A stretch of DNA of 64,000 nucleotides, from positions 9,564,036 through 9,628,035 of the forward strand of contig CP136069.1 of assembly GCA_032622095.1 (NCBI GenBank), in the 5' to 3' direction. This stretch comes from Siphonodentalium dalli. Lineage: Eukaryota > Mollusca > Scaphopoda > Gadilida > Siphonodentaliidae. Made by a program: the position numbers and the translations under genes. Each line of letters opens with the position of its first letter. The first letter of the stretch is position 1. Positions 44,629 to 57,734 of this stretch are shown one piece after another. Under the pieces are notes generated by a model. That model saw only the letters and a list, made by a program, of their open reading frames with translations. It was not told where the DNA came from and searched no databases.

Positions 44629-47600
44629 ATAAATACACTGTATTACTGTCTCATCATAGGGAGTTATAGGTATAGAGTAGATAAACACACTGTATTACTG
44701 TCTCATCATTGGGAGTTATAGGTATAGAGTAGATAAATACACTGTATTACTGTCTCATCATAGGGAGTTATAGGTATAGAGTAGATAAATACACTGTATT
44801 ACTGTCTCATCATTGGGAGTTATAGGTATAGAGTAGATAAATACACTGTATTACTGTCTCATCATTGGGAGGTATAGGTATAGAGTAGATAAACACACTG
44901 TATTACTGTCTCATCATAGGGAGTTATAGGTATAGAGTAGATAAACACACTGTATTACTGTCTCATCATTGGGAGGTATAGGTATAGAGTAGATAAACAC
45001 ACTGTATTACTGTCTCATCATTGGGAGTTATAGGTATAGAGTAGATAAACACACTGTATTACTGTCTCATCATTGGGAGTTATAGGTATAGAGTAGATAA
45101 ACACACTGTATTACTGTCTCATCATTGGGAGTTATAGGTATAGAGTAGATAAACACACTGTATTACTGTCTCATCATTGGGAGGTATAGGTATAGAGTAG
45201 ATAAATACACTGTATTACTGTCTCATCATTGGGAGTTATAGGTATAGAGTAGATAAATACACTGTATTACTGTCTCATCATTGGGAGTTATAGGTATAGA
45301 GTAGATACACACACTGTATTACTGTCACATCATTGGGAGTTATAGGTATAGCATAGATAAACACACTGTATTACTGTCTCATCATTGGGAGTTATAGGTA
45401 TAGAGTAGATATATACACTGTATTACTGTCTCATCATTGGGAGTTATAGGTATAGAGTAGATAAATACACTGTATTACTGTCTCATCATTGGGAGTTATA
45501 GGTATAGAGTAGATAAACACACTGTATTACTGTCTCATCATTGGGAGTTATAGGTATAGAGTAGATAAACACACTGTATTACTGTCTCATCATTGGGAGT
45601 TATAGGTATAGAGTAGATAAATACACTGTATTACTGTCTCATCATTGGGAGTTATAGGTATAGAGTAGATAAACACACTGTATTACTGTCTCATCATTGG
45701 GAGGTATAGGTATAGAGTAGATAAACACACTGTATTACTGTCTCATCATAGGGAGTTATAGGTATAGAGTAGATAAACACACTGTATTACTGTCTCATCA
45801 TTGGGAGTTATAGGTATAGAGTAGATAAATACACTGTATTACTGTCTCATCATTGGGAGGTATAGGTATAGAGTAGATAAACACACTGTATTACTGTCAC
45901 ATCATTGGGAGTTATAGGTATAGAGTAGATAAACACACTGTATTACTGTCTCATCATTAGGAGGTATAGGTATAGAGTAGATAAACACACTGTATTACTG
46001 TCTCATCATTGGGAGTTATAGGTATAGAGTAGATAAACACACTGTATTACTGTCTCATCATTGGGAGTTATAGGTATAGAGTAGATAAATACACTGTATT
46101 ACTGTCTCATCATTGGGAGTTATAGGTATAGAGTAGATAAATACACTGTATTACTGTCTCATCATTGGGAGTTATAGGTATAGAGTAGATAAACACACTG
46201 TATTACTGTCACATCATTGGGAGTTATAGGTATAGAGTAGATAAATACACTGTATTACTGTCTCATCATTGGGAGTTATAGGTATAGAGTAGATAAATAC
46301 ACTGTATTACTGTCTCATCATTAGGAGGTATAGGTATAGAGTAGATAAATACACTGTATTACTGTCTCATCATTGGGAGTTATAGGTATAGAGTAGATAA
46401 ATACACTGTATTACTGTCTCATCATTGGGAGTTATAGGTATAGAGTAGATAAATACACTGTATTACTGTCTCATCATTAGGAGTTATAGGTATAGAGTAG
46501 ATAAACACACTGTATTACTGTCTCATCATTAGGAGTTATAGGTATAGAGTAGATAAACACACTGTATTACTGTCTCATCATTGGGAGTTATAGGTATAGA
46601 GTAGATAAATACACTGTATTACTGTCTCATCATTAGGAGTTATAGGTATAGAGTAGATAAACACACTGTATTACTGTCTCATCATTAGGAGTTATAGGTA
46701 TAGAGTAGATAAACACACTGTATTACTGTCTCATCATTGGGAGTTATAGGTATAGAGTAGATAAATACACTGTATTACTGTCTCATCATTAGGAGTTATA
46801 GGTATAGAGTAGATAAACACACTGTATTACTGTCTCATCATTGGGAGTTATAGGTATAGAGTAGATAAACACACTGTATTACTGTCTCATCATTGGGAGT
46901 TATAGGTATAGTGTAGATAAACACACTGTATTACTGTCTCATCATTGGGAGTTATAGGTATAGAGTAGATAAATACACTGTATTACTGTCTCATCATTGG
47001 GAGGTATAGGTATAGAGTAGATAAACACACTGTATTACTGTCACATCATTGGGAGGTATAGGTATAGAGTAGATAAACACACTGTATTACTGTCTCATCA
47101 TTGGGAGTTATAGGTATAGTGTAGATAAACACACTGTATTACTGTCTCATCATTGGGAGTTATAGGTATAGAGTAGATAAACACACTGTATTACTGTCAC
47201 ATCATTGGGAGTTATAGGTATAGAGTAGATAAACACACTGTATTACTGTCACATCATTGGGAGTTATAGGTATAGAGTAGATAAATACACTGTATTACTG
47301 TCACATCATTGGGAGTTATAGGTATAGAGTAGATATATACACTGTATTACTGTCTCATCATTGGGAGTTATAGGTATAGAGTAGATAAATACACTGTATT
47401 ACTGTCACATCATTGGGAGGTATAGGTATAGAGTAGATAAACACACTGTATTACTGTCACATCATTGGGAGTTATAGGTATAGAGTAGATAAACACACTG
47501 TATTACTGTCACATCATTGGGAGGTATAGGTATAGAGTAGATAAACACACTGTATTACTGTCACATCATTGGGAGGTATAGGTATAGAGTAGATAAATAC

Positions 47601-48712
47601 ACTGTATTACTGTCTCATCATAGGGAGTTATAGGTATAGAGTAGATAAATACACTGTATTACTGTCTCATCATTGGGAGTTATAGGTATAGAGTAGATAA
47701 ACACACTGTATTACTGTCTCATCATAGGGAGTTATAGGTATAGAGTAGATAAACACACTGTATTACTGTCTCATCATTGGGAGTTATAGGTATAGAGTAG
47801 ATAAATACACTGTATTACTGTCTCATCATTGGGAGTTATAGGTATAGAGTAGATAAACACACTGTATTACTGTCTCATCATTAGGAGTTATAGGTATAGT
47901 GTAGATAAACACACTGTATTACTGTCTCATCATTGGGAGTTATAGGTATAGAGTAGATAAATACACTGTATTACTGTCTCATCATTGGGAGGTATAGGTA
48001 TAGAGTAGATAAACACACTGTATTACTGTCACATCATTGGGAGGTATAGGTATAGAGTAGATAAACACACTGTATTACTGTCTCATCATTGGGAGTTATA
48101 GGTATAGAGTAGATAAATACACTGTATTACTGTCTCATCATTGGGAGGTATAGGTATAGAGTAGATAAACACACTGTATTACTGTCTCATCATTGGGAGT
48201 TATAGGTATAGAGTAGATAAATACACTGTATTACTGTCTCATCATTAGGAGGTATAGGTATAGAGTAGATAAACACACTGTATTACTGTCTCATCATTGG
48301 GAGTTATAGGTATAGAGTAGATAAATACACTGTATTACTGTCTCATCATTAGGAGGTATAGGTATAGAGTAGATAAACACACTGTATTACTGTCTCATCA
48401 TTGGGAGTTATAGGTATAGAGTAGATAAACACACTGTATTACTGTCACATCATTGGGAGGTATAGGTATAGAGTAGATAAACACACTGTATTACTGTCTC
48501 ATCATTGGGAGTTATAGGTATAGAGTAGATAAATACACTGTATTACTGTCTCATCATTGGGAGGTATAGGTATAGAGTAGATAAACACACTGTATTACTG
48601 TCTCATCATTGGGAGTTATAGGTATAGAGTAGATAAATACACTGTATTACTGTCTCATCATAGGGAGTTATAGGTATAGAGTAGATAAATACACTGTATT
48701 ACTGTCACATCA
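44629..48712 (+). repeat. Zone rich in CATAGGG and GTGTAG marks
   Basis: Seven of the nine units I found with A at position 48 (CATAGGG) lie here, near 44658, 44762, 44918, 45730, 47622, 47706 and 48662. The other two are near 4288 and 40670. Position-14 T (GTGTAG) also clusters around here (near 44415, 46911, 47120 and 47900), otherwise appearing only near 63190 and 63293. There are no 46-bp units in this zone. The CATAGGG units are mostly TCT type, consistent with spread from a common founder. Confidence 0.82.
46431..46846 (+). repeat. 156-bp trimer repeated (CATTAGG pattern A-A-G)
   Basis: All units here are T2 and TCT. At position 49 they read A, A, G, A, A, G, A, G, with position 24 reading T, C, C, T, C, C, T, C. 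The trimer at 46431-46586 is repeated exactly at 46587-46742, followed by a shortened third round. This is the densest CATTAGG cluster in the window; the mark is otherwise scattered, with a looser cluster at 51.6-53.9 kb. Confidence 0.9.
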
Positions 48713-51700
48713 TTGGGAGGTATAGGTATAGAGTAGATAAACACACTGTATTACTGTCACATCATTGGGAGGTATAGGTATAGAGTAGATAAACACACTG
48801 TATTACTGTCACATCATTGGGAGGTATAGGTATAGAGTAGATAAACACACTGTATTACTGTCTCATCATTGGGAGTTATAGGTATAGAGTAGATAAATAC
48901 ACTGTATTACTGTCACATCATTGGGAGTTATAGGTATAGAGTAGATAAACACACTGTATTACTGTCACATCATTGGGAGTTATAGGTATAGAGTAGATAA
49001 ACACACTGTATTACTGTCTCATCATTGGGAGTTATAGGTATAGAGTAGATAAATACACTGTATTACTGTCTCATCATTGGGAGTTATAGGTATAGAGTAG
49101 ATAAACACACTGTATTACTGTCTCATCATTGGGAGGTATAGGTATAGAGTAGATAAACACACTGTATTACTGTCTCATCATTGGGAGGTATAGGTATAGA
49201 GTAGATAAATACACTGTATTACTGTCACATCATTGGGAGGTATAGGTATAGAGTAGATAAATACACTGTATTACTGTCTCATCATTGGGAGTTATAGGTA
49301 TAGAGTAGATAAATACACTGTATTACTGTCTCATCATTGGGAGTTATAGGTATAGAGTAGATAAATACACTGTATTACTGTCTCATCATTGGGAGTTATA
49401 GGTATAGAGTAGATAAACACACTGTATTACTGTCTCATCATTGGGAGTTATAGGTATAGAGTAGATAAACACACTGTATTACTGTCTCATCATTGGGAGG
49501 TATAGGTATAGAGTAGATAAACACACTGTATTACTGTCTCATCATTGGGAGGTATAGGTATAGAGTAGATAAACACACTGTATTACTGTCACATCATTGG
49601 GAGGTATAGGTATAGAGTAGATAAATACACTGTATTACTGTCACATCATTGGGAGTTATAGGTATAGAGTAGATAAACACACTGTATTACTGTCTCATCA
49701 TTGGGAGGTATAGGTATAGAGTAGATAAATACACTGTATTACTGTCTCATCATTGGGAGTTATAGGTATAGAGTAGATAAACACACTGTATTACTGTCTC
49801 ATCATTGGGAGTTATAGGTATAGAGTAGATAAACACACTGTATTACTGTCTCATCATTGGGAGGTATAGGTATAGAGTAGATAAACACACTGTATTACTG
49901 TCTCATCATTGGGAGTTATAGGTATAGAGTAGATAAACACACTGTATTACTGTCTCATCATTGGTAGGTATAGGTATAGAGTAGATAAATACACTGTATT
50001 ACTGTCTCATCATTGGGAGGTATAGGTATAGAGTAGATAAATACACTGTATTACTGTCTCATCATTGGGAGGTATAGGTATAGAGTAGATAAACACACTG
50101 TATTACTGTCTCATCATTGGGAGTTATAGGTATAGAGTAGATAAACACACTGTATTACTGTCTCATCATTGGGAGTTATAGGTATAGAGTAGATAAACAC
50201 ACTGTATTACTGTCTCATCATTGGGAGGTATAGGTATAGAGTAGATAAACACACTGTATTACTGTCTCATCATTGGGAGTTATAGGTATAGAGTAGATAA
50301 ATACACTGTATTACTGTCACATCATTGGGAGTTATAGGTATAGAGTAGATAAACACACTGTATTACTGTCTCATCATTGGGAGGTATAGAGTAGATAAAC
50401 ACACTGTATTACTGTCACATCATTGGGAGTTATAGGTATAGAGTAGATAAACACACTGTATTACTGTCACATCATTGGGAGTTATAGGTATAGAGTAGAT
50501 AAACACACTGTATTACTGTCTCATCATTGGGAGTTATAGGTATAGAGTAGATAAATACACTGTATTACTGTCTCATCATTGGGAGGTATAGGTATAGAGT
50601 AGATAAATACACTGTATTACTGTCTCATCATTGGGAGGTATAGGTATAGAGTAGATAAACACACTGTATTACTGTCTCATCATTGGGAGTTATAGGTATA
50701 GAGTAGATAAACACACTGTATTACTGTCTCATCATTGGGAGTTATAGGTATAGAGTAGATAAACACACTGTATTACTGTCACATCATTGGGAGTTATAGG
50801 TATAGAGTAGATAAATACACTGTATTACTGTCTCATCATTGGGAGGTATAGGTATAGAGTAGATAAATACACTGTATTACTGTCTCATCATTGGGAGTTA
50901 TAGGTATAGAGTAGATAAATACACTGTATTACTGTCTCATCATTGGGAGTTATAGGTATAGAGTAGATAAATACACTGTATTACTGTCTCATCATTGGGA
51001 GTTATAGGTATAGAGTAGATAAATACACTGTATTACTGTCTCATCATTGGGAGTTATAGGTATAGAGTAGATAAATACACTGTATTACTGTCACATCATT
51101 GGGAGGTATAGGTATAGAGTAGATAAACACACTGTATTACTGTCACATCATTGGGAGTTATAGGTATAGCGTAGGTAAACACACTGTATTACTGTCACAT
51201 CATTGGGAGTTATAGGTATAGAGTAGATAAACACACTGTATTACTGTCTCATCATTGGGAGTTATAGGTATAGAGTAGATAAATACACTGTATTACTGTC
51301 TCATCATTGGGAGGTATAGGTATAGAGTAGATAAACACACTGTATTACTGTCTCATCATTGGGAGTTATAGGTATAGAGTAGATAAACACACTGTATTAC
51401 TGTCACATCATTGGGAGTTATAGGTATAGAGTAGATAAATACACTGTATTACTGTCTCATCATTGGGAGGTATAGGTATAGAGTAGATAAACACACTGTA
51501 TTACTGTCACATCATTGGGAGTTATAGGTATAGAGTAGATAAACACACTGTATTACTGTCACATCATTGGGAGTTATAGGTATAGAGTAGATAAACACAC
51601 TGTATTACTGTCTCATCATTAGGAGGTATAGGTATAGAGTAGATAAATACACTGTATTACTGTCTCATCATTGGGAGTTATAGGTATAGAGTAGATAAAT

Positions 51701-51936
51701 ACACTGTATTACTGTCTCATCATTGGGAGGTATAGGTATAGAGTAGATAAACACACTGTATTACTGTCTCATCATTAGGAGGTATAGGTATAGAGTAGAT
51801 AAATACACTGTATTACTGTCTCATCATTGGGAGTTATAGGTATAGAGTAGATAAACACACTGTATTACTGTCTCATCATTAGGAGGTATAGGTATAGAGT
51901 AGATAAATACACTGTATTACTGTCTCATCATTGGGA

Positions 51937-53080
51937 GGTATAGGTATAGAGTATATAAACACACTGTATTACTGTCACATCATTGGGAGTTATAGGTATA
52001 GAGTAGATAAACACACTGTATTACTGTCTCATCATTGGGAGTTATAGGTATAGAGTAGATAAATACACTGTATTACTGTCTCATCATTGGGAGTTATAGG
52101 TATAGAGTAGATAAATACACTGTATTACTGTCTCATCATTGGGAGTTATAGGTATAGAGTAGATAAACACACTGTATTACTGTCACATCATTGGGAGGTA
52201 TAGGTATAGAGTAGATAAATACACTGTATTACTGTCTCATCATTGGGAGTTATAGGTATAGAGTATATAAATACACTGTATTACTGTCACATCATTGGGA
52301 GGTATAGGTATAGAGTAGATAAATACACTGTATTACTGTCTCATCATTGGGAGTTATAGGTATAGAGTAGATAAATACACTGTATTACTGTCTCATCATT
52401 GGGAGGTATAGGTATAGAGTAGATAAATACACTGTATTACTGTCTCATCATTGGGAGTTATAGGTATAGAGTAGATAAATACACTGTATTACTGTCTCAT
52501 CATTGGGAGTTATAGGTATAGAGTAGATAAACACACTGTATTACTGTCTCATCATTGGGAGTTATAGGTATAGAGTAGATAAATACACTGTATTACTGTC
52601 TCATCATTAGGAGGTATAGGTATAGAGTAGATAAATACACTGTATTACTGTCTCATCATTGGGAGTTATAGGTATAGAGTAGATAAATACACTGTATTAC
52701 TGTCTCATCATTGGGAGTTATAGGTATAGAGTAGATAAACACACTGTATTACTGTCTCATCATTGGGAGTTATAGGTATAGAGTAGATAAATACACTGTA
52801 TTACTGTCTCATCATTAGGAGGTATAGGTATAGAGTAGATAAATACACTGTATTACTGTCTCATCATTGGGAGTTATAGGTATAGAGTAGATAAACACAC
52901 TGTATTACTGTCTCATCATTGGTAGGTATAGGTATAGAGTAGATAAACACACTGTATTACTGTCTCATCATTGGGAGTTATAGGTATAGAGTAGATAAAC
53001 ACACTGTATTACTGTCTCATCATTGGGAGTTATAGGTATAGAGTATATAAATACACTGTATTACTGTCTCATCATTGGGA
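51937..53080 (+). repeat. Cluster of GTATATAA units among CATTAGG units
   Basis: Units at 51937, 52249 and 53029 have T for G at position 18, turning GTAGATAA into GTATATAA. The only other example is at 61705. The three are separated by exactly 6 and 15 units. CATTAGG (position-49 A) units are frequent in the same interval. The change creates a TATA-box-like string, but nothing else suggests a promoter. Confidence 0.85.
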
Positions 53081-53178
53081 GGTATAGAGTAGATAAACAC
53101 ACTGTATTACTGTCACATCATTAGGAGGTATAGGTATAGAGTAGATAAATACACTGTATTACTGTCACATCATTGGGA

Positions 53179-54778
53179 GGTATAGGTATAGAGTAGATAA
53201 ACACACTGTATTACTGTCTCATCATTAGGAGGTATAGGTATAGAGTAGATAAACACACTGTATTACTGTCTCATCATTGGGAGTTATAGGTATAGAGTAG
53301 ATAAACACACTGTATTACTGTCTCATCATTAGGAGTTATAGGTATAGAGTAGATAAACACACTGTATTACTGTCTCATCATTGGGAGTTATAGGTATAGA
53401 GTAGATAAACACACTGTATTACTGTCTCATCATTGGGAGTTATAGGTATAGAGTAGATAAACACACTGTATTACTGTCTCATCATTGGGAGTTATAGGTA
53501 TAGAGTAGATAAATACACTGTATTACTGTCTCATCATTGGGAGTTATAGGTATAGAGTAGATAAACACACTGTATTACTGTCTCATCATTGGGAGGTATA
53601 GGTATAGAGTAGATAAACACACTGTATTACTGTCTCATCATTGGGAGGTATAGGTATAGAGTAGATAAATACACTGTATTACTGTCTCATCATTGGGAGT
53701 TATAGGTATAGAGTAGATAAACACACTGTATTACTGTCTCATCATTGGGAGGTATAGGTATAGAGTAGATAAATACACTGTATTACTGTCTCATCATTGG
53801 GAGGTATAGGTATAGAGTAGATAAACACACTGTATTACTGTCTCATCATTAGGAGGTATAGGTATAGAGTAGATAAATACACTGTATTACTGTCTCATCA
53901 TTGGGAGTTATAGGTATAGAGTAGATAAATACACTGTATTACTGTCTCATCATTGGGAGTTATAGGTATAGAGTAGATAAACACACTGTATTACTGTCTC
54001 ATCATTGGGAGGTATAGGTATAGAGTAGATAAACACACTGTATTACTGTCTCATCATTGGGAGGTATAGGTATAGAGTAGATAAATACACTGTATTACTG
54101 TCTCATCATTGGGAGTTATAGGTATAGAGTAGATAAACACACTGTATTACTGTCTCATCATTGGGAGGTATAGGTATAGAGTAGATAAATACACTGTATT
54201 ACTGTCTCATCATTGGGAGGTATAGCGTAGATAAACACACTGTATTACTGTCTCATCATTGGGAGTTATAGGTATAGAGTAGATAAATACACTGTATTAC
54301 TGTCTCATCATTGGGAGTTATAGGTATAGAGTAGATAAATACACTGTATTACTGTCTCATCATTGGGAGTTATAGGTATAGAGTAGATAAACACACTGTA
54401 TTACTGTCTCATCATTGGGAGGTATAGGTATAGAGTAGATAAACACACTGTATTACTGTCTCATCATTGGGAGGTATAGGTATAGAGTAGATAAATACAC
54501 TGTATTACTGTCTCATCATTGGGAGTTATAGGTATAGAGTAGATAAACACACTGTATTACTGTCTCATCATTGGGAGGTATAGGTATAGAGTAGATAAAT
54601 ACACTGTATTACTGTCTCATCATTGGGAGGTATAGCGTAGATAAATACACTGTATTACTGTCTCATCATTGGGAGTTATAGGTATAGAGTAGATAAATAC
54701 ACTGTATTACTGTCTCATCATTGGGAGGTATAGGTATAGAGTAGATAAACACACTGTATTACTGTCTCATCATTGGGA
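53179..54778 (+). repeat. Third TCT-homogenised zone (31 units)
   Basis: All 31 units between the CAC units at 53127 and 54779 have T at position 41. Two 46-bp GCGTAG units (54219, 54629) lie in its right part. This zone leads directly into the length-variable right end of the window, so the 410-bp duplication inside it may be part of the same amplification. Confidence 0.88.
53855..54674 (+). repeat. 410-bp higher-order unit, two tandem copies
   Basis: Copies lie at 53855-54264 and 54265-54674. Bases 53857-54235 are identical to 54267-54645 (379 bp). Each copy has seven 52-bp units followed by one 46-bp GCGTAG unit (54219 and 54629). The copies differ at unit position 2 of the first unit and at the C/T site of the 46-bp unit. 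In this right-hand region the 46-bp unit acts as a regular punctuation mark of the higher-order repeat. Confidence 0.9.
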
Positions 54779-55004
54779 GTTATAGGTATAGAGTAGATAA
54801 ACACACTGTATTACTGTCACATCATTGGGAGTTATAGGTATAGAGTAGATAAATACACTGTATTACTGTCTCATCATTGGGAGGTATAGAGTAGATAAAC
54901 ACACTGTATTACTGTCTCATCATTGGGAGGTATAGGTATAGAGTAGATAAATACACTGTATTACTGTCTCATCATTGGGAGGTATAGGTATAGAGTAGAT
55001 AAAT

Positions 55005-55356
55005 ACACTGTATTACTGTCTCATCATTGGGAGGTATAGGTATAGAGTAGATAAACACACTGTATTACTGTCACATCATTGGGAGTTATAGGTATAGAGT
55101 AGATAAATACACTGTATTACTGTCTCATCATTGGGAGGTATAGAGTAGATAAACACACTGTATTACTGTCTCATCATTGGGAGGTATAGGTATAGAGTAG
55201 ATAAACACACTGTATTACTGTCACATCATTGGGAGTTATAGGTATAGAGTAGATAAATACACTGTATTACTGTCTCATCATTGGGAGGCATAGAGTAGAT
55301 AAACACACTGTATTACTGTCTCATCATTGGGAGGTATAGGTATAGAGTAGATAAAT
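55005..55356 (+). repeat. 150-bp trimer (46+52+52), two rounds
   Basis: Bases 55005-55206 match 55155-55356 with a single difference: GGTATAGAG at 55137 versus GGCATAGAG at 55287. The module is a 46-bp GAGTAG unit with C24/TCT, then G2/C24/CAC, then T2/T24/TCT. The 46-bp unit at 55795 is preceded by the same two 52-bp types, so a further round of the module lies about 500 bp away. Confidence 0.86.
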
Positions 55357-57734
55357 ACACTGTATTACTGTCTCATCATTGGGAGGTATAGGTATAGAGT
55401 AGATAAACACACTGTATTACTGTCTCATCATTGGGAGGTATAGGTATAGAGTAGATAAATACACTGTATTACTGTCTCATCATTGGGAGTTATAGGTATA
55501 GAGTAGATAAACACACTGTATTACTGTCTCATCATTGGGAGGTATATGTATAGAGTAGATAAATACACTGTATTACTGTCTCATCATTGGGAGGTATAGC
55601 GTAGATAAATACACTGTATTACTGTCTCATCATTGGGAGTTATAGGTATAGAGTAGATAAATACACTGTATTACTGTCTCATCATTGGGAGGTATAGGTA
55701 TAGAGTAGATAAACACACTGTATTACTGTCACATCATTGGGAGTTATAGGTATAGAGTAGATAAATACACTGTATTACTGTCTCATCATTGGGAGGTATA
55801 GAGTAGATAAACACACTGTATTACTGTCTCATCATTGGGAGGTATAGGTATAGAGTAGATAAATACACTGTATTACTGTCTCATCATTGGGAGTTATAGG
55901 TATAGAGTAGATAAACACACTGTATTACTGTCTCATCATTAGGAGTTATAGGTATAGAGTAGATAAATACACTGTATTACTGTCTCATCATTGGGAGGTA
56001 TAGCGTAGATAAACACACTGTATTACTGTCTCATCATTGGGAGTTATAGGTATAGAGTAGATAAATACACTGTATTACTGTCACATCATTGGGAGGTATA
56101 GCATAGATAAACACACTGTATTACTGTCACATCATTGGGAGTTATAGGTATAGAGTAGATAAACACACTGTATTACTGTCTCATCATTGGGAGTTATAGG
56201 TATAGAGTAGATAAATACACTGTATTACTGTCTCATCATTGGGAGGTATAGCGTAGATAAACACACTGTATTACTGTCTCATCATTGGGAGTTATAGGTA
56301 TAGAGTAGATAAATACACTGTATTACTGTCTCATCATTGGGAGGTATAGAGTAGATAAATACACTGTATTACTGTCACATCATTGGGAGGTATAGGTATA
56401 GAGTAGATAAACACACTGTATTACTGTCACATCATTGGGAGGTATAGGTATAGAGTAGATAAACACACTGTATTACTGTCTCATCATTGGGAGGTATAGG
56501 TATAGAGTAGATAAATACACTGTATTACTGTCTCATCATTGGGAGTTATAGGTATAGAGTAGATAAACACACTGTATTACTGTCTCATCATTGGGAGGTA
56601 TAGGTATAGAGTAGATAAACACACTGTATTACTGTCTCATCATTGGGAGTTATAGGTATAGAGTAGATAAATACACTGTATTACTGTCTCATCATTGGGA
56701 GTTATAGGTATAGAGTAGATAAATACACTGTATTACTGTCTCATCATTGGGAGTTATAGGTATAGAGTAGATAAACACACTGTATTACTGTCTCATCATT
56801 GGGAGGTATAGGTATAGAGTAGATAAACACACTGTATTACTGTCTCATCATTGGGAGGTATAGGTATAGAGTAGATAAACACACTGTATTACTGTCTCAT
56901 CATTGGGAGGTATAGGTATAGAGTAGATAAATACACTGTATTACTGTCTCATCATTGGGAGTTATAGGTATAGAGTAGATAAACACACTGTATTACTGTC
57001 TCATCATTGGGAGGTATAGGTATAGAGTAGATAAATACACTGTATTACTGTCTCATCATTGGGAGGTATAGCGTAGATAAACACACTGTATTACTGTCTC
57101 ATCATTGGGAGTTATAGGTATAGAGTAGATAAATACACTGTATTACTGTCTCATCATTGGGAGTTATAGGTATAGAGTAGATAAACACACTGTATTACTG
57201 TCTCATCATTGGGAGGTATAGGTATAGAGTAGATAAACACACTGTATTACTGTCTCATCATTGGGAGTTATAGGTATAGCGTAGATAAATACACTGTATT
57301 ACTGTCTCATCATTGGGAGGTATAGGTATAGAGTAGATAAATACACTGTATTACTGTCTCATCATTGGGAGGTATAGGTATAGAGTAGATAAACACACTG
57401 TATTACTGTCTCATCATTGGGAGGTATAGGTATAGAGTAGATAAATACACTGTATTACTGTCTCATCATTGGGAGTTATAGGTATAGAGTAGATAAACAC
57501 ACTGTATTACTGTCTCATCATTGGGAGTTATAGGTATAGAGTAGATAAATACACTGTATTACTGTCACATCATTAGGAGTTATAGGTATAGAGTAGATAA
57601 ACACACTGTATTACTGTCACATCATTGGGAGGTATAGGTATAGAGTAGATATATACACTGTATTACTGTCACATCATTGGGAGGTATAGGTATAGAGTAG
57701 ATAAACACACTGTATTACTGTCTCATCATTGGGA

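Larger units (their letters stand above)
727..53126 (+). repeat. Twenty dispersed 46-bp units (loss of one GGTATA hexamer) among 52-bp units
   Basis: Within this span twenty units are 46 bp because only one hexamer precedes the GAGTAG/GCGTAG/GCATAG segment. Their starts are 727, 2229, 5083, 6013, 8451, 9589, 10207, 10253, 10819, 15181, 15799, 18445, 19999, 28469, 29659, 29913, 39267, 43265, 50383 and 53081. Most begin GGTATAG, as expected if they arose by contraction of a perfect GGTATAGGTATA doublet; 9589, 10819 and 19999 begin GTTATAG. Units at 727, 15799, 19999, 28469, 29913 and 43265 carry GCATAG, and those at 6013, 8451, 10207 and 10253 carry GCGTAG. Long stretches (30-39 kb, 43.3-50.3 kb) have none. 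Each position was confirmed by the return of the 52-bp phase afterwards. Confidence 0.95.
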
